This document shows positions 28,288 through 36,832 of a stretch of DNA of 64,000 bases, piece after piece. This DNA is from Cryptosporangium minutisporangium (GTDB taxonomy: Bacteria > Actinomycetota > Actinomycetes > Mycobacteriales > Cryptosporangiaceae), in contig NZ_BAAAYN010000012.1 in the NCBI RefSeq assembly GCF_039536245.1, positions 62,001-126,000 of the forward strand, given 5' to 3'. The position numbers were made by a program, and so were the translations under genes. A model generated the notes under the pieces. The model saw nothing but the letters and a program-made list of their open reading frames with translations, searched no databases and was not told the origin of the DNA. The first letter of the stretch is position 1. Each line of letters begins with the position of its first letter.

Positions 28288-29859
28288 GTGGCCGTGACCG
28301 AACCGTTGTTGCCGTCCTCCCCCGAGGAGCTCGCCGAGACGCCGGGCGCTCGCCCGTCGCTGCGTCGCCGGCTCGCCGCCGGGCTGCCGACAGATCGGGT
28401 GTCGTCGTGGGTGTGGACCGGTCTGGTCGCGCTGCTCGCCCTGGTGCTCCGCCTGGTCGGGCTGGCCAAACCGGGCGACAAGATCTTCGACGAGGTCTAC
28501 TACGCCAAGGAGGCCTACGACCTCCTGCAGTTCGGCGTCGAGCGGGACAAGGAGGGCAACGGTCCCGGCTACGTCGTCCACCCGCCGCTGGGTAAATGGC
28601 TGATCGCCGCCGGTGAGCAGGTCTTCGGCTACGAGGCGGTCGGCTGGCGCATCTCCGCAGCGATCGTCGGCGCGCTCTCGGTGCTGCTGCTCGCGCGGAT
28701 CGCGCGGCGCCTGTTCGGCTCGACGCTCCTGGGGTGCGTGGCCGGCCTGTTGCTCGCGCTGGACGGCCTGCACTTCGTGATGAGCCGGGTCGCGCTCCTC
28801 GACATCTACCTGATGTTCTTCCTGCTGCTCGCGTTCGGCTGCGCACTGCTCGACCGGGACTCGACCCGGACGTGGCTGCTCCGCCGGGCCGAGGCCGGGG
28901 AAGACCTGACCGCCGGAACCGGCTTCCGCGTGCCCTGGTGGCGACTCGCGACCGCGGTGAGCGCCGGGTGCGCGCTCGGCGTCAAGTGGAGCGCGGGCTG
29001 GTACATCATCGCGCTGGCCGCGCTCGCGTTCTGGTGGGCCGTGCAAGCCAGGCGCAGCGCGGGCGTGCGGCATCCGATCTGGGACGCGCTCACCTGGGAA
29101 ACCGGTTGGCTGGTCCTCTCCGGCGTGGTGATCCTCGCCGTCTACCTGTCGACGTGGACCGGGTGGTTCCTCTCCGACGACGGCTGGAACCGCAACGGCA
29201 ACCCCTGGCCGGGGCCGTCGTGGCTACCGTCGTCGATCGGGAACCTGTGGGAGTACCACGTCCACGCGTACGACTTCCACACCGGTCTCGCCGCCAAGCA
29301 CGACTACCAGTCGACGCCGTGGAGTTGGCTGATCCTCGGCCGGCCGGTGGCGTATTACTACTCCAGCGATCCGGGCTGCGGAACCGACAACTGCTCGGCC
29401 GAGGTGCTCGCGCTGGGCACTCCGCTGCTCTGGTGGTCGTTCATCCCGGCGCTGCTGATGATCACCTGGCGCTGGCTGGCGGGCCGTGACTGGCGCGCCG
29501 GGACGATCCTGCTGATGAGCCTCGGTGCGGGCATCCTGCCGTGGACGCTCTACCCGAGCCGGACGATGTTCTACTTCTACACGCTTCCGGCGCTGCCGTT
29601 CCTCGTGCTCGCGGTGACGCTGGCGATCGGCATGGTGCTCGGCCCCGGGCTCGGTCGGAAGGTCGATCCGGCTGACGTTCCGATCGGCACGGTGCCCGAT
29701 CCGACCGATCGGGATCGACGGCTGGTCGGCGCGGTGGCGGTGGCGTCGTACCTGGTGGTGATCGCGGCGACGTTCGCCTACTTCTACCCGATCTACACCG
29801 GCGAGCAGCTGACGTACGACTCCTGGCACACCCGGATGTGGTTCGACTCCTGGATCTGA
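28288..29859 (+). CDS. pmt: Protein O-mannosyltransferase (GT39, PMT family)
   Basis: 523 residues from GTG 28288. A GT-C polytopic enzyme using polyprenyl-phosphate-mannose to mannosylate exported proteins. The catalytic acidic motif is in the first outer loop, KIFDEVYYAKEAYDLL, followed by VVHPPLGKWLIAAGEQ. Others are LDGLHFVMSRVALLDIYLMF, CALGVKWSAGWYI and PWSWLILGRPVAYYY. About 11 membrane helices. Such enzymes work with Sec-exported proteins; the Pro/Thr-rich exported tails of the sigma-like protein (2.4 kb) and the 62-kb protein are plausible targets, by inference only. Confidence 0.95.
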   Translation: MAVTEPLLPSSPEELAETPGARPSLRRRLAAGLPTDRVSSWVWTGLVALLALVLRLVGLAKPGDKIFDEVYYAKEAYDLLQFGVERDKEGNGPGYVVHPPLGKWLIAAGEQVFGYEAVGWRISAAIVGALSVLLLARIARRLFGSTLLGCVAGLLLALDGLHFVMSRVALLDIYLMFFLLLAFGCALLDRDSTRTWLLRRAEAGEDLTAGTGFRVPWWRLATAVSAGCALGVKWSAGWYIIALAALAFWWAVQARRSAGVRHPIWDALTWETGWLVLSGVVILAVYLSTWTGWFLSDDGWNRNGNPWPGPSWLPSSIGNLWEYHVHAYDFHTGLAAKHDYQSTPWSWLILGRPVAYYYSSDPGCGTDNCSAEVLALGTPLLWWSFIPALLMITWRWLAGRDWRAGTILLMSLGAGILPWTLYPSRTMFYFYTLPALPFLVLAVTLAIGMVLGPGLGRKVDPADVPIGTVPDPTDRDRRLVGAVAVASYLVVIAATFAYFYPIYTGEQLTYDSWHTRMWFDSWI

Positions 29860-29987
29860 GAGCCAGGGGTGTGACGGGTGACCCGCCAGCGTCCGCAAGC
29901 GCAGCGCTGATAGTGGATCTGCCCTTCGCTGGTCGGGTGGCTCGATATCGTCCGCCATAAGTGCTGAGTGCTCATGTCCGCGAGCAT
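29793..29987 (-). CDS. Small CxC protein overlapping the pmt 3' end
   Basis: 64 residues from ATG 29987 (ATG 29975 also possible). It reads HLWRTISSHPTSEGQIHYQR, then CACGRWRVTRH; the motif TSEG-x-x-x-YxRCxCGRW looks like a small conserved actinobacterial protein. The two Cys and nearby His could bind zinc. The last third is antisense to pmt and is probably not conserved. It starts 14 bp from the divergent CGNR gene, sharing its promoter region. Confidence 0.45.
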   Translation of the reverse strand: MLADMSTQHLWRTISSHPTSEGQIHYQRCACGRWRVTRHTPGSQIQESNHIRVCQESYVSCSPV

Positions 29988-30001
29988 GCTGTAATGGTCT
30001 T

Positions 30002-30517
30002 GTGCACATCAACCCTTACGGCGAAGATCCGGTCCGGTTCGCGGTCGAGCTCGCCGTCGACCCGCCGTCCAGCGCCGCCGACTTGGTCGCCCGGTGCCGT
30101 GCGGCGGGCGTCACCGATGTGACCGGCCGCGAGGTGGACCTGGACGACGTGCGGCGCTTCCTGGACGAGTGGCTCGGGGTGGTCGACGCCCCGGACGAGG
30201 CCGCGCGAGCCGACCGGCTGAACGCCTTGCTCGCCGCAGCGTCGGCGTACCCGCGGCTGACCAACCACGCCGGGGACGGCTGGCACCTCCACTACCGGGA
30301 CCCAGACCTACCGCTGGCCGGCGTTCTGCGGGCGTTGATCAGCGTCGGTACGGCGCTGCACCTCGCCGGGCGGGGGATGCACCGGCTGGGGCGCTGTGCC
30401 GTGGCCGAGTGCCGCCGTCCGTTCGCCGACGTGAGCCGCACCGGGCGCCAGCGCTACTGCTCGCCGGCGTGCGCGAACCGGGACGCCGTCCGCCGTCACC
30501 GCGCGCGGGTCTCCTGA
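30002..30517 (+). CDS. CGNR zinc-finger/ABATE-domain regulator
   Basis: 171 residues from GTG 30002. A -10-like TAATGG ends 4 bp before the start, so the message may be leaderless. An N-terminal stress-related ABATE-type domain (VRFAVELAVDPPSSAADLVA) is followed by a C-terminal treble-clef finger: GRCAVAECRRPFADVSRTGR, QRYCSPACANRDAVRRHR, where the family has CxxxxC...CSxxCxNR. These are presumed DNA- or RNA-binding regulators. The 3' end overlaps the convergent TIGR03086 gene by 22 bp. Confidence 0.88.
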   Translation: MHINPYGEDPVRFAVELAVDPPSSAADLVARCRAAGVTDVTGREVDLDDVRRFLDEWLGVVDAPDEAARADRLNALLAAASAYPRLTNHAGDGWHLHYRDPDLPLAGVLRALISVGTALHLAGRGMHRLGRCAVAECRRPFADVSRTGRQRYCSPACANRDAVRRHRARVS

Positions 30518-31152
30518 GCCTGCCCCGGTGTGCGGGCCCCCGCGGCCGGGCGCCATTCCGGAGATCGACCGAGTGCGGACAGGAGGCGGGCGAAGGGTGA
30601 CGCGTCGTCCCGCGCGGGCAGGCCCGGCGCGAAGGGACTGCCGGGCGCCGTTCGCTCGGCGCCGTCCGGCAGCGCCAGTACGACCGGGAGCAGGGCGTCG
30701 ACGAGCGCCTCGTCCGGCGTGAACTCCCGCTCCAGCGCGGCCGCGACGTCCCACGCGTGGACCAGGTAATCGATGGTGTGGAAGCCGATCGCGAGCACGG
30801 CCGGGAACGGCGTCGGTGCGATCTCCGGCAGGTGGAACGGGCGGTCCGGCGCGTCCACTGCGGCGAACGCGGCGAGCACCTCGTCCGCGGCGGCGCGGTA
30901 CTGCTCCACGGCGGCGTCTCCCAGATGCGGAACCGTCCACGGTGCGGGGTCGTCGCCGCGCCCCGCGGCGGCCGCAGCGAAGCCGCGGTGTTGCGCCACC
31001 AGGTGGCCCAGCAGATCGGCGACGCTCCACCCCGTGCACGGCGTCGGGCGATCGACGTCTGCGGTGGTGACGGCGTCGACCTGTTCGACGCTGAGTCGCA
31101 CGGCCCGGGTGTCGAGGTCCCGGATGGTCGTCCAGTCGAAATCAATACGCAT
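30496..31152 (-). CDS. TIGR03086-family metal-binding (mycothiol-isomerase-like) protein
   Basis: 218 residues. The N-terminal DinB/maleylpyruvate-isomerase-like four-helix domain shows PTPCTGWSVADLLGHLVAQH, and a later His pair FHTIDYLVHAWDVAAALERE; together they give the three-His metal site. The C-terminal part matches the TIGR03086 ending. Such proteins use or resemble enzymes using mycothiol, the actinobacterial thiol. It is divergent from MarR with a 51-bp shared control region and is likely its target. Confidence 0.88.
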   Translation of the reverse strand: MRIDFDWTTIRDLDTRAVRLSVEQVDAVTTADVDRPTPCTGWSVADLLGHLVAQHRGFAAAAAGRGDDPAPWTVPHLGDAAVEQYRAAADEVLAAFAAVDAPDRPFHLPEIAPTPFPAVLAIGFHTIDYLVHAWDVAAALEREFTPDEALVDALLPVVLALPDGAERTAPGSPFAPGLPARDDASPFARLLSALGRSPEWRPAAGARTPGQAQETRAR

Positions 31153-31203
31153 GCGCTTACGATGTGCTCATGCTTATGATTTGTCAACAGGTATCTTCGC
31201 GGG
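31153..31203. promoter_or_regulatory. Shared control region between TIGR03086 and MarR genes
   Basis: Read on the minus strand, a perfect -35 box TTGACA is followed by two similar motifs, ATAAGCATG and GTAAGCGCATG, in direct orientation. They could be MarR half-sites. The region is only 51 bp, so binding of the MarR protein would affect both genes. The -10 elements are not clear. Confidence 0.45.
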
Positions 31204-31626
31204 ATGAGCCGACCGGACCTGGCCGCGATGATGGCCCCGATCGGACGGGCGCTCGTCGCTCTCGAGCGGCCGATCCTGCAGGAACACCAGCTCTCGATGT
31301 GGGCGTACGCGGTGCTCTCCAGCCTCGACGACGAACCGGTGCGGACGCAGGCCGCGCTGGCCGAAGCGATCGGCGCCGACAAGACCCGGCTGATCGCGGT
31401 GCTCGACCAGTTGCAGGCCGACGGGCTGATCGAGCGGCGTCCGGCTCCCGACGACCGGCGCGCCCGCGTCCTGTCGATCACCGCGGAAGGCCGCCGGGTC
31501 CGCGACGCCGTGCAGGCCGCGATCCGCCGCGAAGAGGAGCAACTGCTGGCGGTGCTGCCCGCGGCGCAGCGCGACGCGTTCGTCGCCGCACTGCAGGCCT
31601 TGCACGCCGCCGTGCGCCCTACCTGA
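31204..31626 (+). CDS. MarR-family transcriptional regulator
   Basis: 140 residues from ATG 31204. The winged helix is clear: QAALAEAIGADKTRLIAVLD, QLQADGLIERRPAPDDRRAR, with the wing DDRRARVLSITAEG. MarR dimers usually repress their own gene and a neighbour and let go when they bind a phenolic or react with an oxidant. The divergent TIGR03086 gene is the natural target. The 3' end overlaps the convergent response regulator by 8 bp. Confidence 0.92.
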   Translation: MSRPDLAAMMAPIGRALVALERPILQEHQLSMWAYAVLSSLDDEPVRTQAALAEAIGADKTRLIAVLDQLQADGLIERRPAPDDRRARVLSITAEGRRVRDAVQAAIRREEEQLLAVLPAAQRDAFVAALQALHAAVRPT

Positions 31627-32266
31627 CCACTCGGCTTTCCCACGCCCAGGCGGCGACCTCCACCCGGTTCCGTAGCCCCAGCTTGGTCTGGATCCCGGAG
31701 ACGTGGCTCTTCACGGTGCTCAGCGAGATGAACAGCTCGGCGGCGATCTCCCGGTTGGTCCGGCCGTGGGCGACGGCCCGGACCACCTCCAGCTCGCGGT
31801 CGGTCAGCGGCCGGGGGAGTGGCGCACGAGCCGGGCCGACGTCGTTCAGGTGGCGCAGCAGCCGCACGGTGACCGAGGGCGACACCAGCGCGTCCCCGGC
31901 GTGTGCGGCGCGGACCGCCTCGACGAGCAGCGCGGGGCCGGCGTCCTTGAGCAGGAAGCCGACGGCGCCGGCCCGCAGCGCGCCGTAGACGTACTCGTCC
32001 AGGTCGAACGTCGTGACGACGACGACGCGCAGCGGATCGCGGACGCCAGGACCGGACAGGGCACGGGTGACCTCCAGGCCGTCGAGCCGGGGCATCCGGA
32101 TGTCGACGAGGCAGACGTCCGGCCGGAGTTCCCGCGCCAGCGCGATCGCCTCGACGCCGTCGGTGGCCTCGGCCACGACCGTGAAGTCTGACTGGTCCTC
32201 GAGGATCAGACGCAGGCCGCCGCGGACCATCGCCTGGTCGTCGGCGAGCAGGACGCGGATCGTCAT
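31619..32266 (-). CDS. NarL/LuxR-type response regulator
   Basis: 215 residues from ATG 32266. Receiver domain with acidic pair (RVLLADDQAMVRGGLRLIL) and phospho-acceptor Asp in DVCLVDIRMPRLDG; conserved Lys in GFLLKDA. The C-terminal LuxR helix-turn-helix is LTDRELEVVRAVAHGRTNRE, then LFISLSTVKSHVSGI. Its start overlaps the kinase stop (ATGA), forming a two-component operon. The likely target is the divergent ABC exporter at 33.5 kb. Confidence 0.94.
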   Translation of the reverse strand: MTIRVLLADDQAMVRGGLRLILEDQSDFTVVAEATDGVEAIALARELRPDVCLVDIRMPRLDGLEVTRALSGPGVRDPLRVVVVTTFDLDEYVYGALRAGAVGFLLKDAGPALLVEAVRAAHAGDALVSPSVTVRLLRHLNDVGPARAPLPRPLTDRELEVVRAVAHGRTNREIAAELFISLSTVKSHVSGIQTKLGLRNRVEVAAWAWESRVVR

Positions 32267-33366
32267 ACCGGCAGCGTCGCCCGCACCGACCAGCCGGCGT
32301 CGTCCCGGGGGCCGACGTGCAGCGTTCCGCCGAGCGACTCGACCCGTTCGCGCATGCCGGCGAGGCCGTAGCCGGTGCGGTGATACCCCGTGCGGTGGTA
32401 ACGCGGCGCGTCGTCCGTGACGTGGACGATCAGCTGGGATCCCTCGTCGGTGACCCGGACGCCGACCGTGCTGGCCTGCGGGGCGTGCTGCGACACGTTG
32501 GTCAGCGACTCCTGGACGATCCGGTAGACCGTGCTCGCGATCTCCGGCGGCCAGTCCGGGAGCTCGGTCGGCAGCCGGCGGTGGACCGTCGGTCCGTGCC
32601 GCGCCGCGAACCGGTCGAGCAGCGCGGTCAGCTCCTCGGGGCCGGCGGTGGTGGGAGCGGTGTCCGAGGTGGTCCGCAGCACGCCCACGACGCGGCGCAT
32701 CGCGGCCAGCGCTTCGGTGCCCGCGTCCTCGATCCCGGCAAGCGACGGCCCCAGCGGCGCCAGCGACTCGTCCCGGCGGGTGGCGAGCCGGGCCGCCTGG
32801 GCCTGCACGACGATCCCGGTGATGTGGTGCGCGACGACGTCGTGCAGCTCGCGGGCCACCTCCAGACGTTCCTCCCGGCGTACGTCCTCCAGCGTCGCGC
32901 GCCGCTGGGCGTCCCACGCGCGCAGCGCCAAGCCGGCGAGGACCGCCGACGACCAACCGAGCGCGTTGAGTATCGGCACGACGTCCGCGCCTCCCGCCGC
33001 GAAACTGCCGAGCACGACGGCGAGCCCACCCGAGGCCACCGCTCCCGCCGGGCCGCTCGGAAGCGTCCGTACGGCGGTCGCGACCAGCACCGCCAGCGCC
33101 AGCACCGCCACCGGCCCCGGCTCCTGCGGCAACCCAGCCACCCACGCGACGAGGATCGCTCCCGCCGCGACGACCAGCCCTGCACCGGCGGCCGCCGGTA
33201 AGTGGCGACGACGGGCAAGCGCACATCCGGCCACCAGCGCACCGGCCGCCGCGTCGAAGGCCCAGTAGCCACCGCCCCAGCTGACCCGGATCGCGACGGC
33301 GGTGTACACCAGCGCGACCGCGAACAGGACACCGAGCGCGGCGTCGCCCCAGACCGGAGTTCTCAC
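32263..33366 (-). CDS. Sensor histidine kinase (HisKA_3 type)
   Basis: 367 residues. The N-terminal third has about four to five membrane helices and little extracytoplasmic sequence, like intramembrane-sensing kinases that work with ABC exporters. The phospho-acceptor His is in VARELHDVVAHHITGIVVQA; the ATPase domain has VYRIVQESLTNVSQHA and GYGLAGMRERVESLGG. A duplicated YHRTG(Y) pair sits just before the G-box. It pairs with the following regulator. The start is 120 bp from the divergent ABC operon. Confidence 0.93.
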   Translation of the reverse strand: MRTPVWGDAALGVLFAVALVYTAVAIRVSWGGGYWAFDAAAGALVAGCALARRRHLPAAAGAGLVVAAGAILVAWVAGLPQEPGPVAVLALAVLVATAVRTLPSGPAGAVASGGLAVVLGSFAAGGADVVPILNALGWSSAVLAGLALRAWDAQRRATLEDVRREERLEVARELHDVVAHHITGIVVQAQAARLATRRDESLAPLGPSLAGIEDAGTEALAAMRRVVGVLRTTSDTAPTTAGPEELTALLDRFAARHGPTVHRRLPTELPDWPPEIASTVYRIVQESLTNVSQHAPQASTVGVRVTDEGSQLIVHVTDDAPRYHRTGYHRTGYGLAGMRERVESLGGTLHVGPRDDAGWSVRATLPV

Positions 33367-33485
33367 ACCGAGCAGGCTACGAAATCGCCGCCGAGCCCGA
33401 ACCGGTCAAAAGTACGACCGGTGCCGTGCGGAACCAGCCGTCGGCAGGGCGCTCCGAGCCCCTGCGGAGCCGGAGGCTGCCCCTC

Positions 33486-34322
33486 ATGACTCCAACTCCC
33501 GTCCTCGAGGCCCAGCCTCCCGTCCTCGAGGCACAGCGCCTCGGGAAGCGCTACGGGCGCCGCGTAGCCCTGGTCGACTGCGACCTCCGGGTTCCGGCCG
33601 GCCGGATCGTCGGCCTGGTCGGTCCGAACGGTGCCGGCAAGTCGACGCTGCTCCAGCTCGTGTGCGGGCTGATCGCCCCGTCGTCCGGCTCGCTGCGGGT
33701 GCTCGGCGCACGCCCCGCGTCCGACGCCCGCCACTTGGCCAAGGTGGGCTTCGTGGCCCAGGACGCACCGGTCTACTCCGGACTGACGGTCGCCGACCAC
33801 CTACGGCTCGGTGCCCACCTCAACCCGCGGTGGGACGCGCCGCTCGCCCAGCGGCGGCTGGCGGAGGCCGGGGTGGCGTCCGGCCAGAAAGCCGGCCGGT
33901 TGTCCGGCGGCCAGCGCGCCCGGCTCGCGCTGACGCTGGCGGCGGCGAAGCGTCCGGAGCTGCTCGTCCTGGACGAGCCGGCCGGTGCTCTCGATCCGCT
34001 GGCGCGGGTCGAGTTCTTGGCGAACCTGCGGGAGTCGATCACCGAGCTCGGCGCGAGCGCCGTGCTCTCCTCGCACCTGCTCTCGGACGTCGAGCGCGTC
34101 TGCGATCACCTGATCGTGCTGGGGAACGGTCGGGTCCAGGTGGCGGGGGACGTGCGCGACCTGCTCGCCTCCCACCACCGGGTGGACGCCGTCCCACCCG
34201 GCGCCGACGTGATCGCGGCCGGAGTCGTCCGGGCAGCATCGCCACCGCCCGGGGCGCGCTCGGCTTCGCTGGAGGACGTCGCTCTGGCCTACCTGACCCG
34301 GGCTGTGGGGGCCGTCCGATGA
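33486..34322 (+). CDS. ABC transporter ATP-binding protein
   Basis: 278 residues from ATG 33486. Walker A GPNGAGKST, signature LSGGQRARLALTLA, Walker B LLVLDEPAGAL, and switch His in SSHLLSDVERV. The C-terminal ~60 residues are short. It belongs to the exporter type (drug or peptide export) regulated by adjacent two-component systems. The stop overlaps the permease start (ATGA). Confidence 0.95.
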   Translation: MTPTPVLEAQPPVLEAQRLGKRYGRRVALVDCDLRVPAGRIVGLVGPNGAGKSTLLQLVCGLIAPSSGSLRVLGARPASDARHLAKVGFVAQDAPVYSGLTVADHLRLGAHLNPRWDAPLAQRRLAEAGVASGQKAGRLSGGQRARLALTLAAAKRPELLVLDEPAGALDPLARVEFLANLRESITELGASAVLSSHLLSDVERVCDHLIVLGNGRVQVAGDVRDLLASHHRVDAVPPGADVIAAGVVRAASPPPGARSASLEDVALAYLTRAVGAVR

Positions 34323-35287
34323 TCTGGCTGAGCTGGCGGCAGTTCCGCGGGCAAGCGCTGGCCGCGGGCATCGTGCTCGGGGCACTCGCCGTCACCCTGG
34401 TGGTGGTCGGGTACCAGATCCGGAACAGCGCGTTCGTGCGGTGCGAGAGCGACTGCGGTGGGTTGGCCGCGCCGTTCCAGGACCGGTTCGCGAACCGGCT
34501 CTACTTCCTCGACGCCGGGCTGCTCGCGCTTCCGGCGGTGATCGGGGCGTTCTGGGGGGCTCCACTGGTCGCCCGGGAAGTGGAGGCGGGAACTCATCGT
34601 CTGGTGTGGAACCAGAGCGTGACCCGGCGACGGTGGCTGCTGGTCAAACTGCTGGTCGTCGGCGTGGCGAGCGCGGTGGTCGCGGGGCTGTTCAGCGCGC
34701 TGCTCACCTGGGCTGCCAGCCCCTACGACGCGGTCGCCGGCGACCGGTTCACGGCGCTGCTGTTCGGCACGCGCAACCTCGCTCCGGCCGGTTACCCGCT
34801 GTTCGCCTTCGTCCTGGGGGCCGCGCTCGGCTTGCTGCTCCGGCGGACGTTGCCGGCGATGGCGCTGACCGTGGTGCTCGTCGTCGTGGCGCAGATCGTG
34901 GTGCCGACTCTCGTCCGCCCGCAGCTGCGGACACCCGTGACGACGTCGGTACCGATGACCGCGGAGGCAATCGCGAACCTGCGGTTCCTCGGGACCGACG
35001 CCGAGATCAGCGGGATCTCGATTCCGGGCGCCATGGTGGTCTCGACCTCGAAGCTGCTCGGCCCGGACGGCGACGTCGTCGACCTCGCCCCCTACCGGTC
35101 GTGCGTGTCCCGGTCGCCGGAGAGCGCACCGGCCTGCCTGGAGGCGCTGGACCTGCACGTCCGGGTGGCCCACCACCCGGCCGACCGGTACTGGACGTTC
35201 CAATGGCTCGAGCTGGGCCTGCTGGTCGGCGTAGCCGGGCTGCTCGCCGGTCTCGCCCTGTGGAGCGTCCGCCGTCGGCCGGCCTGA
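34319..35287 (+). CDS. ABC transporter permease
   Basis: 322 residues from ATG 34319; the much longer open frame upstream is noise over the ATPase. Six membrane segments, starting MIWLSWRQFRGQALAAGIVL. A large outside loop between segments 5 and 6 contains two Cys pairs worth of residues (CVSRSPESAPAC). VEAGTHRLVWNQSVTRRRWL is typical of ABC-2-like permeases of the actinobacterial 'transporter' family. Together with the ATPase it forms a probable antimicrobial or lipid exporter; the substrate is unknown. Confidence 0.92.
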   Translation: MIWLSWRQFRGQALAAGIVLGALAVTLVVVGYQIRNSAFVRCESDCGGLAAPFQDRFANRLYFLDAGLLALPAVIGAFWGAPLVAREVEAGTHRLVWNQSVTRRRWLLVKLLVVGVASAVVAGLFSALLTWAASPYDAVAGDRFTALLFGTRNLAPAGYPLFAFVLGAALGLLLRRTLPAMALTVVLVVVAQIVVPTLVRPQLRTPVTTSVPMTAEAIANLRFLGTDAEISGISIPGAMVVSTSKLLGPDGDVVDLAPYRSCVSRSPESAPACLEALDLHVRVAHHPADRYWTFQWLELGLLVGVAGLLAGLALWSVRRRPA

Positions 35288-35293
35288 GGACGG

Positions 35294-35689
35294 CTACCCG
35301 GCCAGGGTGTGCCGGCGAGCGTCGACCTCGATCTCGATCCGCATGCGTGGGTCGGCGAGGCCGACGACGAGCATCGTCGCGGCCGGACGAACCTCTCCGA
35401 AGTACCGGCGGAGCACCGGCCAGCACGGCTCGAAGTCGTTGCGGTCCGGCAGCAGGTAACGAACCCGGACGACGTCCGCGAACGTGCACTTCGCCTCGGC
35501 GAGTGCCGCGCCGATGTTGCGCAGGCACTGTTCGGCTTGCGCCACGACGTCGTCCGGGATCGTCATCGTGGAGTAGTCGAACCCGGTCGTGCCGGAGACG
35601 TAGACGTGATCGCCGTCCATGACGGCGCGGGCGTAGCCGATCTCCTCCTCGAAGGTCGAACCGCTGAGGATCGTGTGCCGCTCGGTCAT
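35294..35689 (-). CDS. RidA-family protein
   Basis: 131 residues. YjgF/YER057c/UK114 fold: YARAVMDGDHVYVSGTTGFD, AEAKCTFADVVRVRYLLPDR and the end PRMRIEIEVDA. The Arg of VRVRYLL and the final Glu match the residues RidA uses to hydrolyse reactive imines/enamines (2-aminoacrylate). An ilvA, a source of such imines, is in the window at 60 kb but not linked. Start GTG/ATG at 35689; convergent with the ABC permease, 6 bp between stops. Confidence 0.9.
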   Translation of the reverse strand: MTERHTILSGSTFEEEIGYARAVMDGDHVYVSGTTGFDYSTMTIPDDVVAQAEQCLRNIGAALAEAKCTFADVVRVRYLLPDRNDFEPCWPVLRRYFGEVRPAATMLVVGLADPRMRIEIEVDARRHTLAG

Positions 35690-35706
35690 GAAGCGGACCC
35701 TAGCGG

Positions 35707-36141
35707 TCAGGCTCGGGCGAACTGCATGTCGATCCAGTGGTGCCAGTTCCCGTCCTCGTCGGTGCGCTCCCAGCGGGCCGCCATGGTGCCGCCATCCGCG
35801 GTGATCGTGAGAACGGCGCGGGTGCTCGCGTCCGCGAACGTCCAGACGCCGTCGGCATCGACGCTCGCCCGCATCACGCTCACGGTTCCGGCATTGTCGA
35901 AGGCCCGCATGGCGTACGTCCGGCTAGCCGGGTCGTACTCGCCGATCAGCTCGATGACGCGCACCTGCTCGTCGCCCATCCGGACGTCGACGTGGTGCAC
36001 GAGGAAGCCGTCGCCGAGCCACTCGTAGGCGTCCGTGCCCTCGATCTCGACGGCCGGGCCGAAGCGGCCGGGCACTGTCCGGCCGGACGAACGCCACAAG
36101 CCGACGAGTGGCTCGAAGGGCTTGAGGTCGGGATTGTCCAT
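35707..36141 (-). CDS. DUF1579-like/lipocalin-type small protein
   Basis: 144 residues. A beta-barrel-like pattern: FEPLVGLWRSSGRTVPG, EWLGDGFLVHHVDVRMGDEQ, IELIGEYDPASRTYAMRAFD, ending in DGNWHHWIDMQFARA. This resembles the DUF1579/THAP4-like ligand-binding barrels of actinobacteria. No catalytic residues can be assigned. It is 17 bp upstream of ridA on the same strand and probably co-transcribed. Confidence 0.65.
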   Translation of the reverse strand: MDNPDLKPFEPLVGLWRSSGRTVPGRFGPAVEIEGTDAYEWLGDGFLVHHVDVRMGDEQVRVIELIGEYDPASRTYAMRAFDNAGTVSVMRASVDADGVWTFADASTRAVLTITADGGTMAARWERTDEDGNWHHWIDMQFARA

Positions 36142-36249
36142 GGTGCCTCCGAGTCAGCCGGTGTTCTCGATCATGGTGGCGATCGCCCGCAACCCGGCGA
36201 CGATCTCCGCCGCCGACGTTCCGGCCTCGTCCCACTAAAGCGACCGCGA

Positions 36250-36273
36250 GCCCCGCCGGAGACCCGGCGGGGC
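36250..36273 (-). terminator. Hairpin terminator downstream of the 36.3-kb membrane gene
   Basis: GCCCCGCCGG (36250-36259) and CCGGCGGGGC (36264-36273) form a perfect 10-bp stem with the loop AGAC, 14 bp beyond the stop of the membrane gene on the minus strand. No U-tract follows. Confidence 0.7.
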
Positions 36274-36286
36274 ACGGCGGAACGGG

Positions 36287-36805
36287 TCAGGCGGCGAGGA
36301 GCGCGCCCAGGGCCAGTGCGGAGGCCCCGAAGACCACCACGTGGCGGACGTTCTGCAGGACCCACGTCCAGGCCGGGAAGCCGTCCTCGGCAGCCTTGAG
36401 CAGGGCCGGAACGTCGATCCGAGCCAGCATCGGGTCGCCCTTGCGGGCGAAGGCGGCCTGGACGGACTTCGCCGCGGTCAGGTTGCTGTACAGGATGACC
36501 GCGTTGCCGAGCAGGACGAGCGTCTGGAACACCCAGGTCAGCGGATGGGACCAACCACTGCCGAGCAGGTTGAGCGTCGCCAGCGTCAGCATCACCGCGG
36601 CGATCGTGACCGGAGCCGCGGTCTCGTGGCCTCCGGCGTCGAACCGCATCCCGTGCTCGGTGAGCACGGTCTTCCGGACGCCCTGCCGCGCGAGTTCGGC
36701 CTCGGCGCCGGCCATCGCGGTGGCTCCGTAGCGGCGACGCACCACCGGGATGCTCACGAACGCGACGGCGACCAGCACCTGCATGACAGCGACGAACACG
36801 TTCAC
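36287..36805 (-). CDS. Membrane protein, probable target of the divergent TetR
   Basis: 172 residues from ATG 36805 with about four hydrophobic segments: VFVAVMQVLVAVAFVSIPVV, VTIAAVMLTLATLNLLG, VFQTLVLLGNAVILYSNLTA and VVVFGASALALGALLA. I do not recognise a family. It faces a TetR gene across 121 bp that contain three operator copies, so it is the likely regulated gene; TetR-controlled small membrane proteins often deal with toxic hydrophobic compounds. Confidence 0.7.
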   Translation of the reverse strand: MNVFVAVMQVLVAVAFVSIPVVRRRYGATAMAGAEAELARQGVRKTVLTEHGMRFDAGGHETAAPVTIAAVMLTLATLNLLGSGWSHPLTWVFQTLVLLGNAVILYSNLTAAKSVQAAFARKGDPMLARIDVPALLKAAEDGFPAWTWVLQNVRHVVVFGASALALGALLAA

Positions 36806-36832
36806 GGTGACCTCCGGGGCCGGATACGGCGA

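Noticed and set aside
33302-34318. Extended N-terminus of the ABC permease
   Set aside because: It runs over the ATP-binding gene in another frame; ATG 34319 with ATGA overlap is the normal start.
36153-36236. Short minus frame reading WDEAGTSAAEIVAGLRAIAT
   Set aside because: About 27 codons between two stops, no start; at most the tail of a lost gene.
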